Positions 9,952 to 19,078 of a stretch of DNA of 64,000 nt are shown here, piece after piece. Under the pieces are notes generated by a model, which saw only the letters and a list, made by a program, of their open reading frames with translations, was not told the origin of the DNA and made no database searches. Location of the stretch: NCBI RefSeq assembly GCF_009689585.1, contig NZ_AP018694.1, positions 3,301,001 to 3,365,000 of the forward strand. The letters are read 5' to 3'. The position numbers were made by a program, and so were the translations under genes. The DNA comes from Aquipluma nitroreducens. GTDB lineage: Bacteria > Bacteroidota > Bacteroidia > Bacteroidales > Prolixibacteraceae. Positions within the stretch are counted from its first letter, which is position 1, and each line of letters starts with the position of its first letter.

Positions 9952-9959
9952 CAAAGATA
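9952..9959 (-). promoter_or_regulatory. -7 box TATCTTTG for the helicase gene
   Basis: An exact match to the Bacteroidota TAnnTTTG consensus on the minus strand, 4 nt before the helicase ATG. No clear -33 TTG is seen at the normal spacing. Confidence 0.5.
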
Positions 9960-9975
9960 GTGGCTTATTTTGATT

Positions 9976-11085
9976 TTACTTCAACCGGTACATCTTCCCA
10001 GGAAGGCTGACAATTATTCCTTTAAATTCAAGACCAAGCAGCAAGGCTGAAACTTTACTCACCGACATTTGGGCTTCGGTGGTTATCTCGTCAACAAAAC
10101 GATCACCTGCTTTTAAGAGATCAACCAGCTTCTGTTCTGCCGGAGTTAATTCTACAAAAAGTGAGGTTTGGTAAGCCCGGCTGGTTGAAACTTTGACGTC
10201 CCAATTCATGGCTTTTTCAATGTCAGCCTGACCTTCAACCAAAACAGCTTCGTTCAGTTTAATGATTTTATTGCAGCCCCTGGAATAAAGATCAGTGCTG
10301 CGACCCGGAAAGGCAAAAACATCGCGGTTGTACGAATTGGCAATGTCGGCAGTCACCAGTGCCCCGCCTTTTTCAGCACTTTCTACAATAATGGTGGCAT
10401 CTGCCAAGCCTGCAATGATCCGGTTACGGCGAAGGAAATTTTGCCGGTCGATTTTGGTTTCGCTGATAAAATCGGAAATCAGACCTCCTTTTTCGAGCAT
10501 TTTGCTGGCAATTGGGGCATGGAGCGATGGGTAAATTGTATCCAATCCATGGGCAAAAACGCCGACAGTTGGAATGTTGTATTTCAGGCAGGCTTTGTGC
10601 GCATGAACATCAATTCCGTAGGCCAGTCCTGAAACAACGAGAATTGGATAGCTTTTTTCAGAAAAACTTCGGATCAATTCTTCACAAATTTCTTTTCCAT
10701 AGTTTGTCGCACTTCGGGTTCCTACTACCGAAATAATCCGTTGCTCGTTGAGGTTGGCATTTCCTTTAAAATACAAAATAATTGGAGAATCGCTGCATCC
10801 TTTCAATCGGGTTGGGTAGTTGTCGTCGAGGTAAAAGAAGGTTTGTATTTTGTTTTTCAGGATAAAATCCACTTCGCGTTTGGCTCGATCCAACACATTT
10901 TGCCGTACAACCCGTTTGGCATTCACCTCGCCAATGCCCGGTATTTTCATCAGGTTTTTCTCTTTTTCCTGAAAAACACCTTCAACACTACCGACGTAAG
11001 CAATCAGGTTGCGGGCGGTTACCGAACCAATCCCGGGAATTAGTGAAATGGCTATTTTGTATGCAAGATTATCTGGATTTTCCAT
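9976..11085 (-). CDS. dprA: DNA-processing protein DprA
   Basis: A 369-residue DprA/Smf protein. The N-terminal helix-hairpin-helix segment (SLIPGIGSVTARNLI, about 15-29; second HhH PGIGEVNAKRVV) precedes the Rossmann-type DprA domain, with GTRSATNYG, VVSGLAYGIDVHAH, and the RRNRIIAGLADATIIVE block. A C-terminal winged-helix segment (about 305-369) ends ...LPGKMYRLK. DprA binds incoming single-stranded DNA and loads RecA during natural transformation. It lies just upstream of the helicase gene on the same strand, about 30 bp away. Length and domain order are normal. Confidence 0.95.
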   Translation of the reverse strand: MENPDNLAYKIAISLIPGIGSVTARNLIAYVGSVEGVFQEKEKNLMKIPGIGEVNAKRVVRQNVLDRAKREVDFILKNKIQTFFYLDDNYPTRLKGCSDSPIILYFKGNANLNEQRIISVVGTRSATNYGKEICEELIRSFSEKSYPILVVSGLAYGIDVHAHKACLKYNIPTVGVFAHGLDTIYPSLHAPIASKMLEKGGLISDFISETKIDRQNFLRRNRIIAGLADATIIVESAEKGGALVTADIANSYNRDVFAFPGRSTDLYSRGCNKIIKLNEAVLVEGQADIEKAMNWDVKVSTSRAYQTSLFVELTPAEQKLVDLLKAGDRFVDEITTEAQMSVSKVSALLLGLEFKGIIVSLPGKMYRLK

Positions 11086-11138
11086 TCAACCGGTTTTCTA
11101 TAAAATTAAGAAATCCGGCACTCAAAGTAAATACCTGA

Positions 11139-11639
11139 TTAGCGATTTTTCATAATTTCAGACAATTCTAAACTTATTTGATCGATTTCGGCTTTACTCA
11201 TGGCGGCCAAACTGATGGTCGGATACTCGGCAATTCCGCGTTTGGTTTTAATGGCGATGGTAAGGTCGGTAAATCCCATCGCTTTTTCAATGTTAAAATT
11301 TACAAGTGCCGAGTGAGCGAATTCAATGGCTTCATATTCCTTTTTCAGGATTGAAATAACCGGGTAGTATCGGAATAGAACCTTCCCGTTTCCGGAATTG
11401 AAATACACATAACATAGATTGGCAAATTGAGCAATACCAACATAAACAGCAAACACCCCAGCTGTAATTAAAACAGCAGTATCCTGTTTTAATCCGAGAA
11501 AAGCCAGGCCAATCACAACAATTACGATACCCGTGAGGTTAAAGGTTCTTTTAATTTGCTTACTTCTCTTTTGATTCGAAATTTCCATGGTTCCTGATAA
11601 AATTGTAAATAGTTCGGGCTTTTTGCTGACAAATTCCAA
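11139..11639 (-). CDS. small membrane protein with two transmembrane segments
   Basis: The longest frame gives 166 residues from 11639. A second ATG at 11588 (reading MEISNQKRSK), preceded by AGGAACC, is the more likely start and gives 149 residues. Two hydrophobic stretches follow (LTGIVIVVIGLAFLGL and AVLITAGVFAVYVGIAQF), then a ~80-residue soluble C-terminal part with beta-strand character, resembling the PH-like domains seen after paired membrane helices. I do not recognise the family. It is divergent from aroB, whose promoter lies in the 48-bp gap, and is tail-to-head with dprA. Confidence 0.7.
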   Translation of the reverse strand: MEFVSKKPELFTILSGTMEISNQKRSKQIKRTFNLTGIVIVVIGLAFLGLKQDTAVLITAGVFAVYVGIAQFANLCYVYFNSGNGKVLFRYYPVISILKKEYEAIEFAHSALVNFNIEKAMGFTDLTIAIKTKRGIAEYPTISLAAMSKAEIDQISLELSEIMKNR

Positions 11640-11656
11640 GCTTTGGCAAAATAGCT

Positions 11657-11664
11657 TAACTTTG
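11657..11664 (+). promoter_or_regulatory. -7 box TAACTTTG for aroB
   Basis: An exact TAnnTTTG match 23 bp before the aroB ATG, predicting a short leader of about 17 nt. Confidence 0.55.
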
Positions 11665-11687
11665 CCGGAGCATAATTTAGAACGTGT

Positions 11688-12779
11688 ATGACTGATTCAA
11701 AAGTACATTCAAATATCATCTTTTCACAGCAGATTGATGTGGAACTTCGGAAAATAGTTCAAAAGTATCCCGCCGGAAAAGTGTTTCTGTTGACTGATCA
11801 AACGGCTGCGGGATTTTGTCTTCCGCTAATTCAATCGGTTATCGATGAATTTTCAATCCGGATGGTAGCAATTCCTTCGGGGGAAGAGAACAAAAATATC
11901 CAATCAGTAGGTCTAGTTTGGGATTTTCTGAGCAATTACGGAGCCGATCGCAAATCGCTGTTGATCAACATTGGAGGCGGAATGCTTACCGATTTGGGCG
12001 GTTTCGCTGCTTCAACCTTCAAGCGCGGATTGGATTTTGTGAATATCCCGACTACACTTTTGGCTCAGGTTGATGCTTCGCTTGGCGGAAAAACCGGCTT
12101 CAATTTTAACGGCTTGAAGAATGAAATTGGTGTATTTATGGAGCCGAATTCGGTGATCATCAATGTTAATTTCCTGAAAACTATTGATCAGGCTAATTTT
12201 CTTTCGGGTTATGCCGAAATGCTGAAACATGGCTTAATCAAAAGCCGTGAGCATTGGGACGAATTGCTGACTTTTGATATGGAAAGCATCGATTACGATG
12301 CCCTTCAGGAAATAATTGCACATTCGGTGGCTGTGAAAGAATGGCACGTGCTGAATGATCTGACCGAACAAAACATACGAAAAGCCTTGAATTTTGGACA
12401 CACGGTTGGTCATGCGTTCGAAAGTTATGCCATGAAAACCGGTCGCCCGATTTTGCATGGTCATGCAGTAGTTTACGGAATGATTGCCGAACTTTATTTG
12501 TCGGCGAAACAATGCGGATTGGGAATCGACGAACTGAACTCCATTTCTTCGTGGATGATTGCCAGATATGGCAAATTCGAAATTCAGGAAAGTGATTTTG
12601 AAGCCCTGTATCAACTGATGACACACGATAAAAAGAACGAAGGCAAACGCATCAATTTCACGCTTATTCCTGAAATCGGGAAGGTTGAAATCAATGTCGA
12701 TTGCTCGAAAGAGCTGATCATTGAAGCGCTCAATTATTATAAAAGTTGCGGGTTACGGGATTCGAGTTCCGAGTTGTAA
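11688..12779 (+). CDS. aroB: 3-dehydroquinate synthase
   Basis: Second step of the shikimate pathway: DAHP to 3-dehydroquinate, with NAD+ and a divalent metal. The NAD-binding block GGGMLTDLGGFAASTFKRG (about 93-111) and the metal/substrate block PTTLLAQVDASLGGKTGFN are intact. The metal-binding His residues appear in NFGHTVGHAFES and later HGHAV. At 363 residues the length is normal, but the last ~11 codons (SCGLRDSSSEL) are encoded by a copy of the GGGTTACGGG-type intergenic repeat rather than by family-conserved sequence. It forms an operon with aroA, 42 bp downstream; that gap is the rest of the repeat. Confidence 0.96.
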   Translation: MTDSKVHSNIIFSQQIDVELRKIVQKYPAGKVFLLTDQTAAGFCLPLIQSVIDEFSIRMVAIPSGEENKNIQSVGLVWDFLSNYGADRKSLLINIGGGMLTDLGGFAASTFKRGLDFVNIPTTLLAQVDASLGGKTGFNFNGLKNEIGVFMEPNSVIINVNFLKTIDQANFLSGYAEMLKHGLIKSREHWDELLTFDMESIDYDALQEIIAHSVAVKEWHVLNDLTEQNIRKALNFGHTVGHAFESYAMKTGRPILHGHAVVYGMIAELYLSAKQCGLGIDELNSISSWMIARYGKFEIQESDFEALYQLMTHDKKNEGKRINFTLIPEIGKVEINVDCSKELIIEALNYYKSCGLRDSSSEL

Positions 12780-12812
12780 ATTACCCGTAACATGAAACTC
12801 GCAACCCGAAAC
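12744..12812 (+). repeat. GGGTTACGGG-type dispersed repeat, copy 1 (in aroB 3' end)
   Basis: GTTGCGGGTTACGGG at 12745-12759 is followed by TTCGAGTTCCGAGTTG and then by an inverted partner, CCCGTAAC (12784-12791) and ACTCGCAACCCG (12797-12808). The same vocabulary recurs at 31281-31340 and 41133-41216. The left half lies inside aroB. Confidence 0.8.
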
Positions 12813-12821
12813 AATTAAAAA

Positions 12822-14057
12822 ATGAAATACCTCGTTTCCAAATCCGATAAAACCCTGAAAGGAAGTATCGTTCTTCCCGGTTCGAAAAGTATTGCCAACC
12901 GCGCGCTGATTATTCATGCGCTGAGTTATAGCCCGTATTCGATTGAAAATCTATCGGATAGTGACGATGTTCGGGTGATGAGTCAGGTTTTTAATTCGAA
13001 TACGAATCATTTCGATATTGGTCATGCCGGAACTGCCATGCGGTTTCTGACGGCTTTCCTTTCACAAATTGTGGGTGAGTGGACAATTACCGGATCGGAT
13101 CGGATGAAGCAGCGACCTATCGGAATTTTGGTTGATGCCCTGAATAAACTTGGGGCGCGGATTGAATATCTCGAAAATGATGGTTTCCCTCCGCTGAAAA
13201 TTTACGGTTCGCACTTAAAAGGTTGTGTGCTCGAATTGGATGGGAGCGTAAGCAGTCAGTATATTTCGGCGCTTTTGATGATTGCTCCAACCATTGAAGA
13301 TGGCCTGACTTTGCGCCTGAAAAATAAAATCACGTCGCGTTCGTACATCGAAATGACGTTGAAACTAATGGAGCAATTTGGAGTTCAGCACGTTTGGAAA
13401 GGCAACGAAATACGCATTTCAGAACAAAAATACAAAGCTCTTCCGTTCTCGGTTGAGGCCGATTGGTCGGGAGCATCGTATTGGTATCAGATGGCTGTTT
13501 TGGCTGAAAATGTGGATGTAGAGCTTATTGGTTTGACTACCGAAAGTCTTCAGGGAGACGCCATGATTGCTCAATGGTTCGAACAATTGGGTATCCAGAC
13601 CACAGCAACCGAAAAAGGGTCGCGTTTGACTAAGAATGGGCAATCACTTCCAAAATATTTGCAACTCAATTTCATTGAAAATCCTGATGTGGCACAGACT
13701 TTCGCTGTTTTGTGCGTGATGAAACAGATACCATTTCATTTTACCGGACTGGAAACATTGAAAATAAAAGAAACCAACCGGATTGCCGCACTTCAGGATG
13801 AGCTGGCCAAATTTGGTGTCCAAATCACCGAAACCGCTCACGGAGAACTGAAATGGGATGGCACTTTTCCGCTCGAAAAGCAAGCTGTTCCTGAAATTGA
13901 AACCTACCACGATCACCGCATGGCGATGGCTTTTGCTCCGGCTTGCCAATCGTACGGGCCGGTTGCTATTCTCGATCCGATGGTCGTCACTAAATCGTAT
14001 CCGGCCTTCTGGGAAGATTTGAAAAAGGTGGGCTTTGTGGTGGAAAAAGTAATGTGA
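12822..14057 (+). CDS. aroA: 3-phosphoshikimate 1-carboxyvinyltransferase (EPSP synthase)
   Basis: Sixth step of the shikimate pathway: shikimate-3-phosphate plus PEP to EPSP. The PEP/S3P-binding signatures are present: PGSKSIANRALIIHALS (about 19-35), GHAGTAMRFLTAFL (about 68-81), the catalytic region MKQRPIGILVDALNKLGA, and LKIKETNRIAALQDELAKFG near residue 310. The C-terminal DHRMAMAFAP motif is also there. The 411-residue length is slightly short of the ~430 typical of the family but standard for Bacteroidota. It follows aroB as a two-gene operon, and a REP pair begins at its stop codon. Confidence 0.96.
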   Translation: MKYLVSKSDKTLKGSIVLPGSKSIANRALIIHALSYSPYSIENLSDSDDVRVMSQVFNSNTNHFDIGHAGTAMRFLTAFLSQIVGEWTITGSDRMKQRPIGILVDALNKLGARIEYLENDGFPPLKIYGSHLKGCVLELDGSVSSQYISALLMIAPTIEDGLTLRLKNKITSRSYIEMTLKLMEQFGVQHVWKGNEIRISEQKYKALPFSVEADWSGASYWYQMAVLAENVDVELIGLTTESLQGDAMIAQWFEQLGIQTTATEKGSRLTKNGQSLPKYLQLNFIENPDVAQTFAVLCVMKQIPFHFTGLETLKIKETNRIAALQDELAKFGVQITETAHGELKWDGTFPLEKQAVPEIETYHDHRMAMAFAPACQSYGPVAILDPMVVTKSYPAFWEDLKKVGFVVEKVM

Positions 14058-14171
14058 TCGATGTCCTTCAGCTAAAGCAGACGGCAAAATATATCATTGT
14101 TTCATATCAGGAGTAACGTTATTCAAAGCTAAGCCTATGCTTTGCCGTTGGCTTCAGCCAACGGACATCGA
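14058..14171. repeat. REP pair (BIME-like) A, downstream of aroA
   Basis: The outer arms TCGATGTCC (14058-14066) and GGACATCGA (14163-14171) are inverted. The left REP reads CAGCTAAAGCAGACGGCAAA. The right one is TTTGCCG followed by a perfect hairpin CCGTTGGCT-TC-AGCCAACGG (14145-14164). Both keep the GGCAAA/TTTGCC foot next to the stem. The unit abuts the transposase gene and may also terminate aroA transcription. Confidence 0.85.
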
Positions 14172-14177
14172 ATCAGA

Positions 14178-14612
14178 TCAGTCCTTCAATTTTTCGAACC
14201 CATATTTTTCTTCGAGTAGTTTTATTTCATCATCTAGTGTAATTCGCTGATGATGTGTGTCTTGATTTTGAATGTATTTGCGGATTCGTTCTACTTGAGA
14301 TTGCCCTATGGAGACTGCATAATAGTCGTCCTGCCATGCAAAATGATAGGGAAATATTTTGAGGCTGTTTATCCAAAATGAACTTTCGCCTTTCATGTAT
14401 TGCATAATGGTGGAGATATTCTGCTGCTTGCCCATGTTTATCAGGGCATGCACATGATTTTCATGTACATTGATGAAATCGAGGTTGATGTTTTTATCTT
14501 CAGTATTTGCCCTGAAATGTTTCAGAAGTTCTGGATGAAAGGAATGCGGGATGTAATAGGCTCTGTCTTTGACACACCATACGCAATGTATCCAGATTTT
14601 CACATACGACAT
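14178..14612 (-). CDS. REP-associated tyrosine transposase (IS200-like, RAYT)
   Basis: A 144-residue single-domain Y1 transposase. The HUH motif is in ENHVHALI (His53 and His55) and the candidate nucleophilic Tyr is Y113 in RIRKYIQNQ; this Y1/HUH pair cuts single-stranded DNA at hairpins. The N-terminus (MSYVKIWIHCVWCVKDR) is the usual first strand of the family. It lacks the ends of a complete IS200 element. Instead, REP-type hairpin pairs lie directly on both sides (14058-14171 and 14724-14821), which is the arrangement that defines RAYTs: domesticated transposases that process REP sequences. Expressed alone, opposite to aroA. Confidence 0.93.
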   Translation of the reverse strand: MSYVKIWIHCVWCVKDRAYYIPHSFHPELLKHFRANTEDKNINLDFINVHENHVHALINMGKQQNISTIMQYMKGESSFWINSLKIFPYHFAWQDDYYAVSIGQSQVERIRKYIQNQDTHHQRITLDDEIKLLEEKYGFEKLKD

Positions 14613-14723
14613 AATTTTGATCTTTGGAGTTGAGCTAATTTAATGAATTTTAGTTGGATATTCTGTTCTTTGGTAAAAGCCAGCAGAAATCAATTCAATT
14701 CTTCTTAGTTGAACTACATGCTT

Positions 14724-14821
14724 GTCAGCTAAAGCAGACGGCAAAGTATATCAGTTTTCAACTCAGCTTTACTGTTATTCAAAATTAAGCTTATCCTTTG
14801 CCGTTTCGCTTTAGCGAACGG
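14724..14821. repeat. REP pair (BIME-like) B, other side of the transposase
   Basis: The left REP at 14724-14746 reads GTC-AGC-TAAA-GCA-GAC followed by GGCAAAG. The inverted right REP at 14797-14821 reads TTTGCCG followed by TTTCGCTTTAGCGAACGG. Spacer about 50 bp. Together with pair A it brackets the RAYT gene. Confidence 0.85.
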
Positions 14822-14837
14822 ATTGGAGTAACAATTT

Positions 14838-15278
14838 TTACCTTTTCTGCTGAAAAAAATCTTTCATTAATTGTGCACATTCATTTTCAAGTACTCCAAA
14901 AACAACTTCAGTTTTGGGATGTAAAGCTGCTGGTGCAAACTTGTTGAATCCCCTTTTTTCGTCGGATGCGCCATACACTACTTTGCCAATTTGCGACCAG
15001 CCCAAAGCGCCAGCGCACATTACGCATGGTTCCAGAGTAATATACAACGTGCATTCGTTGAGGTATTTTCCGCCCAAAAGATTGGCGGCGGCGGTAATGG
15101 CCTGCATTTCGGCGTGGGCGGTTACGTCGGTGAGTGTTTCAGTCAGGTTGTGAGTACGGGCAATGATGCGGTTTTGCGAAACCACCACCGCACCAACCGG
15201 AATTTCGCCTTCAGCAAAAGCAAGTTCTGCCTCTTGAAGTGCGCGGCGCATAAAATATTCGTCGTTAAAAAGCTCCAT
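14838..15278 (-). CDS. tadA: tRNA-specific adenosine deaminase
   Basis: A 146-residue cytidine-deaminase-fold enzyme that converts A34 to inosine in tRNA-Arg(ACG). Zinc and catalytic residues are visible: H55-A-E57 in TAHAEMQAI, and C85 and C88 in PCVMCAGAL. The IPVGAVVV strand before them is typical of TadA. Length is normal. The start ATG at 15278 gives MELFNDEYFMRRAL, which aligns with the usual first helix. A TAnnTTTG box lies about 25 bp upstream. A related nucleoside deaminase role (guanine deaminase) is possible but less likely, given the TadA-like length and motifs. Confidence 0.92.
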   Translation of the reverse strand: MELFNDEYFMRRALQEAELAFAEGEIPVGAVVVSQNRIIARTHNLTETLTDVTAHAEMQAITAAANLLGGKYLNECTLYITLEPCVMCAGALGWSQIGKVVYGASDEKRGFNKFAPAALHPKTEVVFGVLENECAQLMKDFFQQKR

Positions 15279-15302
15279 CTGTTCAAGGCAAAAGTTTCAA
15301 GG

Positions 15303-15310
15303 CAAAAGTA
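15303..15310 (-). promoter_or_regulatory. -7 box TACTTTTG for tadA
   Basis: An exact TAnnTTTG match on the minus strand, 25 bp before the tadA ATG. A direct repeat of ACTTTTGCCTTGAA lies across the leader. Confidence 0.55.
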
Positions 15311-15340
15311 AAAGAAAATGTTGGTAAGCTTTCAAAATAA

Positions 15341-15381
15341 AAAAGACACTCCGAAAGTTATCCTTTGATGAGTGTCTTTTT
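15341..15381 (-). terminator. terminator of the DUF362 gene
   Basis: AAAAGACACTC (15341-15351) pairs with GAGTGTCTTTT (15370-15380). Read on the minus strand it ends in a T run, just after the DUF362 stop. Confidence 0.8.
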
Positions 15382-15404
15382 CTGAAATAATTCAAAAGTA
15401 AAAT

Positions 15405-16964
15405 CTATTGGATAGTGGCCTGAATCAATTCAATGCCATCTTTCTTGCCCAGATTTTTACTGTACTTTTTGTCTTTCGCGTTGTTCCAGTGTTCCATCAC
15501 GCCTAAACTCGATAATTTGCTGCCATCTCTTTCCGGATCGTAAACCGCTTTCGATGGCGGGTTGTTGGCCTGGGCAGCTTCAATGAGGTACTGGTCGCTA
15601 AACTTAATGTCAAGAGCATCGGGCCATTCAGAACGAATAAAATCGAGGCCAACAGCATCAATGGCAACACCATCCTGCGAGGCAAATAAACTAGAAGGCC
15701 AGTTGTTGTTGAAAGGCGCCATCTGCCATTTTGGTGCTGGAATACCGTTCACGAGTTTCGCTCCGTACAATCCGTCGATCAGGAAAAGCATTGTTTTTCC
15801 ACCCAAATCCTTGTGCCCCAGAAAATCGACAAAAGTCATGTACTTGGGCTTTCCTTCCCTGTTCTGATCAAAATTATCGTGTGCATTTTTTCGCCAGTCG
15901 CTGTTGATGCTGGTCACTCCGTAGTAATTCTTTCCGCAAAGGGTAACTCCCTGCCCAACGTGGCCTTTCAGTAATGCAACATTGATGAGGTAATCAGCTT
16001 CCACGGCGCAAGTTGCCAATCCCTGATCAAGTTTTCCGTTGTCAACCGAATACGGAATCGCTCTCTCTACATAAGTTGATTTTACGCGGCCATTCCCGCC
16101 AACATTATCCACAAAAATAACCTCCGGAAATTCAGCATGGCATTTGTCGTAGATGTTGTCGGTAATAAAGCGGCTGGCATCAAAAACGCTAATGTTTTTC
16201 TGCGGAATGCCGGCGTCGTGAATCATTGTCCGCAGCAAAGCCAGAGTCATTTGGGGCGAAGCGTTTATTTCGTTCGAGTTGGTTTGTGCGCTGTTGTTGT
16301 TGGCATTTATTTTTACGGCAATCTTCTGGTTCGGCTGATAACCTTCAGCATTCCCTTTCTTGGTCTGATTGAAAGATACGAAAAGCGCTTTCCATGCTTT
16401 AGCCAGACTCTTTTCTCCGGTCAACGATAAAAGCGTTCGGTTCATCATTTTGTCCGTTTCAGGCTGCGAGTTGTATTTATCGTCCCACCAGAAACCAGTA
16501 GAGCCATTCCAATTGGCTGCCTTGGGGTTATGAACCCAAACCACACGTCCCGGATTTATACCGTGCGAAGTACCAACTGGTGCATTGGGTGTAATGATCC
16601 ACTCCGGAGTAGAATTGGCAAACACATTTTCAGGATTTTGAACAAAGAATGCAATGGAACCACCAAAGGCAACGACCAGAAAAGCGATGAAATAAAAATA
16701 TCTGGCTTTTTTAAAATTAAGCTGAGCCAAACGGAATGCCTTGAAAGTCCCGGTAAGGGTGAGAAGATAAATTACAAAGCCCGACATAACCGGAGCACTG
16801 GCTTGCATGCATGGGTAGGCTGCGCGTTGAGGCTTCGGAATGACCCGAATCAGGAACCATACGGTTGTTGCTATTCCCAGCGAAAGGAAAATAAGCTTGC
16901 CAAAAATAGGGTTTGAAACAGAACTCTCCCGGTATTTTTTCAGGAATTGGATGAGTGATTTCAT
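15405..16964 (-). CDS. DUF362 domain membrane-anchored protein
   Basis: 519 residues. The N-terminal ~110 residues contain three hydrophobic segments (FLSLGIATTVWFLIRV, VMSGFVIYLLTLTGTF and YFYFIAFLVVAFGGSIAFF), so the protein is anchored in the inner membrane. The rest is the DUF362 domain, starting with VKINANNNSAQTNSNEINASPQ and including LINVALLKGHVGQGVTLCGKNYYG and FLIDGLYGAK. DUF362 proteins are often linked with ferredoxins, but no CxxCxxC cluster is seen here. The function is unknown; a redox or ligand-binding periplasmic role is only inferred. It has its own terminator and no operon partner. Confidence 0.85.
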   Translation of the reverse strand: MKSLIQFLKKYRESSVSNPIFGKLIFLSLGIATTVWFLIRVIPKPQRAAYPCMQASAPVMSGFVIYLLTLTGTFKAFRLAQLNFKKARYFYFIAFLVVAFGGSIAFFVQNPENVFANSTPEWIITPNAPVGTSHGINPGRVVWVHNPKAANWNGSTGFWWDDKYNSQPETDKMMNRTLLSLTGEKSLAKAWKALFVSFNQTKKGNAEGYQPNQKIAVKINANNNSAQTNSNEINASPQMTLALLRTMIHDAGIPQKNISVFDASRFITDNIYDKCHAEFPEVIFVDNVGGNGRVKSTYVERAIPYSVDNGKLDQGLATCAVEADYLINVALLKGHVGQGVTLCGKNYYGVTSINSDWRKNAHDNFDQNREGKPKYMTFVDFLGHKDLGGKTMLFLIDGLYGAKLVNGIPAPKWQMAPFNNNWPSSLFASQDGVAIDAVGLDFIRSEWPDALDIKFSDQYLIEAAQANNPPSKAVYDPERDGSKLSSLGVMEHWNNAKDKKYSKNLGKKDGIELIQATIQ

Positions 16965-17268
16965 TTTGTAGTTGATTTAGGATTTAGGTTAACTTGCTGT
17001 TCGAACTACAATATTGCTAAAAATTTAACGGTCGGCAAAATATTTCAGTTTTGAAATGTAACCTGAGCAGATGTAAGTTGCTGTTCTACTTTGTGTCAAA
17101 GTTGACTTGTTTAAATAGATGGCGGTCTATAACCATTTTGGGATTTGAGAATTAAAATTGGTTGATGAATTCAACAAGTATATTCGAATATCACATATTG
17201 TATTCTGGCATTAATTTCAAATATCTCCCGAATCTGATTTTTTCCAACCAATTATTCCAAAAACTGCT

Positions 17269-17276
17269 TATTTTTG
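17269..17276 (+). promoter_or_regulatory. -7 box TATTTTTG for aspS
   Basis: An exact TAnnTTTG match 23 bp before the ATG at 17300. It lies inside a possible N-terminal extension of the reading frame, so it supports the downstream start. Confidence 0.6.
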
Positions 17277-17299
17277 CAGCAAATAAAAATGAAACAACT

Positions 17300-19057
17300 A
17301 TGTACAGAACACATACATGCGGCGAAATACGCATCAATCATCAGGGTTCGGAAGTGACCCTTGCAGGCTGGGTTCAGCGCGTTCGTAACCTGGGCGGAAT
17401 GACTTTTATCGATCTTCGCGACCGTTACGGCATTACACAGCTGGTTTTCGACGAAAAAACAGAGCAGTCTGTTGCTGAATTGGGCAATCAACTGGGTCGC
17501 GAGTATGTGGTTCAGGCAACCGGAACGGTTCGCGAACGCAGCAGCAAAAACAAAAATATCCCAACCGGCGAGGTCGAACTGGCCGTAACTGCTTTAAATA
17601 TCCTGAATAGCTCGGATACCCCGCCGTTTACCATCGAAGACGAAAGCGATGGCGGTGACGAAATCCGTATGAAATACCGTTACCTCGATTTGCGTCGTGC
17701 ACCGGTTCGCGATACATTGATTCTGCGTTCGAAAATGGCATTTGCCACCCGCTCATACCTTGATAGCCAGAATTTCATCGAAACCGAAACGCCGGTTCTA
17801 ATCAAATCGACTCCGGAAGGGGCGCGCGATTTTGTGGTACCTTCGCGTATGAATCCAGGCGAATTTTACGCCTTGCCTCAGTCGCCACAGCAGCTGAAAC
17901 AATTGTTGATGGTGGCCGGTTTCGACCGCTATTACCAGATCGTGAAATGTTTCCGCGACGAAGATTTGCGTGCCGACCGTCAGCCTGAATTTACACAGAT
18001 CGACTGCGAAATGTCGTTCGTTGAACAGGAAGATATTTTGAACATGTTTGAAGGCCTGACCAAATACCTCTTCAAACAAATTAAAGGAATTGACATTACT
18101 GAATTTCCACGAATGCCTTATTCTGAAGCTATGGGAAGCTATGGCTCGGATAAACCAGACATTCGTTTCGGAATGAAAATCAAAGATATTACGGCATTAG
18201 CAAAAGGACACGGGTTTTCGGTTTTCGACGATGCCGAATTTATTGGAGGAATTTGTGCCGAAGGTTGTTCCGAATATACACGCAAACAAACCGATGCGCT
18301 GACCGAATGGGTGAAACGCCCGCAGATTGGCGCCAAAGGGTTGGTTTATGTGAAAGTGAATACCGATGGAACGATCAAGTCGTCAGTCGATAAATTCTAT
18401 AGTGCCGAAGACCTTCAGAAATGGGTTGAGCTATTTGGAGCAAAACCAGGCGATTTGCTTTTAATCCTTTCCGGAGTGAAAGAAAAAATGCTGAAAGCCA
18501 TTGGCGACATGCGTTTGGAAATGGCCAATCAATTGGGATTGCGCGACAAAAATGTGTTTCAGCCATTGTGGGTAGTCGATTTCCCATTGTTGGAATGGGA
18601 CGAAGATACGGCACGTTTCTACGCGATGCACCATCCATTTACTGCGCCAAAACCTGAAGATATTCCGCTTTTGGAAACCAATCCGGGTGCGGTTCGTGCC
18701 AATGCCTACGATTTGGTAATCAATGGCGTTGAAATTGGTGGTGGTTCGGTTCGTATTTTCGATAAAGCACTTCAGGCCAGAATGTTTGGTTTACTTGGAT
18801 TTACTCCTGAACAGGCCGAATACCAGTTTGGCTTCCTGATGAACGCCTTCAAATTTGGCGCTCCGCCACATGCCGGTATTGCCTTTGGATTTGACCGTTT
18901 GACGTCAATGTTCGCCGGGTTGGACAGCATTCGGGATACCATTGCATTCCCTAAAAACAATTCGGGCCGCGATGTGATGATGGATAGCCCTTCAATGATT
19001 TCGTTGGAGCAATTGGATGAGTTAAATTTAGTTGTGAATTTGAAAGAAAAGAAATAA
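17300..19057 (+). CDS. aspS: aspartyl-tRNA synthetase
   Basis: A 585-residue class II synthetase that charges tRNA-Asp. The N-terminal OB-fold anticodon-binding domain starts [19 protein letters not shown] and contains [22 protein letters not shown]. The catalytic core has the motif 2 loop [18 protein letters not shown], and near the C-terminus the motif 3 segment [16 protein letters not shown] bacterial-type GAD insertion lies in the middle (about 285-420). The frame is open 46 codons further upstream, but that part is not conserved and contains the -7 box, so the ATG at 17300 is chosen. A terminator follows at 19079. Confidence 0.96.
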   Translation: MYRTHTCGEIRINHQGSEVTLAGWVQRVRNLGGMTFIDLRDRYGITQLVFDEKTEQSVAELGNQLGREYVVQATGTVRERSSKNKNIPTGEVELAVTALNILNSSDTPPFTIEDESDGGDEIRMKYRYLDLRRAPVRDTLILRSKMAFATRSYLDSQNFIETETPVLIKSTPEGARDFVVPSRMNPGEFYALPQSPQQLKQLLMVAGFDRYYQIVKCFRDEDLRADRQPEFTQIDCEMSFVEQEDILNMFEGLTKYLFKQIKGIDITEFPRMPYSEAMGSYGSDKPDIRFGMKIKDITALAKGHGFSVFDDAEFIGGICAEGCSEYTRKQTDALTEWVKRPQIGAKGLVYVKVNTDGTIKSSVDKFYSAEDLQKWVELFGAKPGDLLLILSGVKEKMLKAIGDMRLEMANQLGLRDKNVFQPLWVVDFPLLEWDEDTARFYAMHHPFTAPKPEDIPLLETNPGAVRANAYDLVINGVEIGGGSVRIFDKALQARMFGLLGFTPEQAEYQFGFLMNAFKFGAPPHAGIAFGFDRLTSMFAGLDSIRDTIAFPKNNSGRDVMMDSPSMISLEQLDELNLVVNLKEKK

Positions 19058-19078
19058 GTAATTATTCATTTTGTAGTT

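Noticed and set aside
17162-17299. N-terminal extension of aspS from an upstream ATG
   Set aside because: Not conserved in the family and interrupted by a -7 promoter box; the conserved protein starts at 17300.
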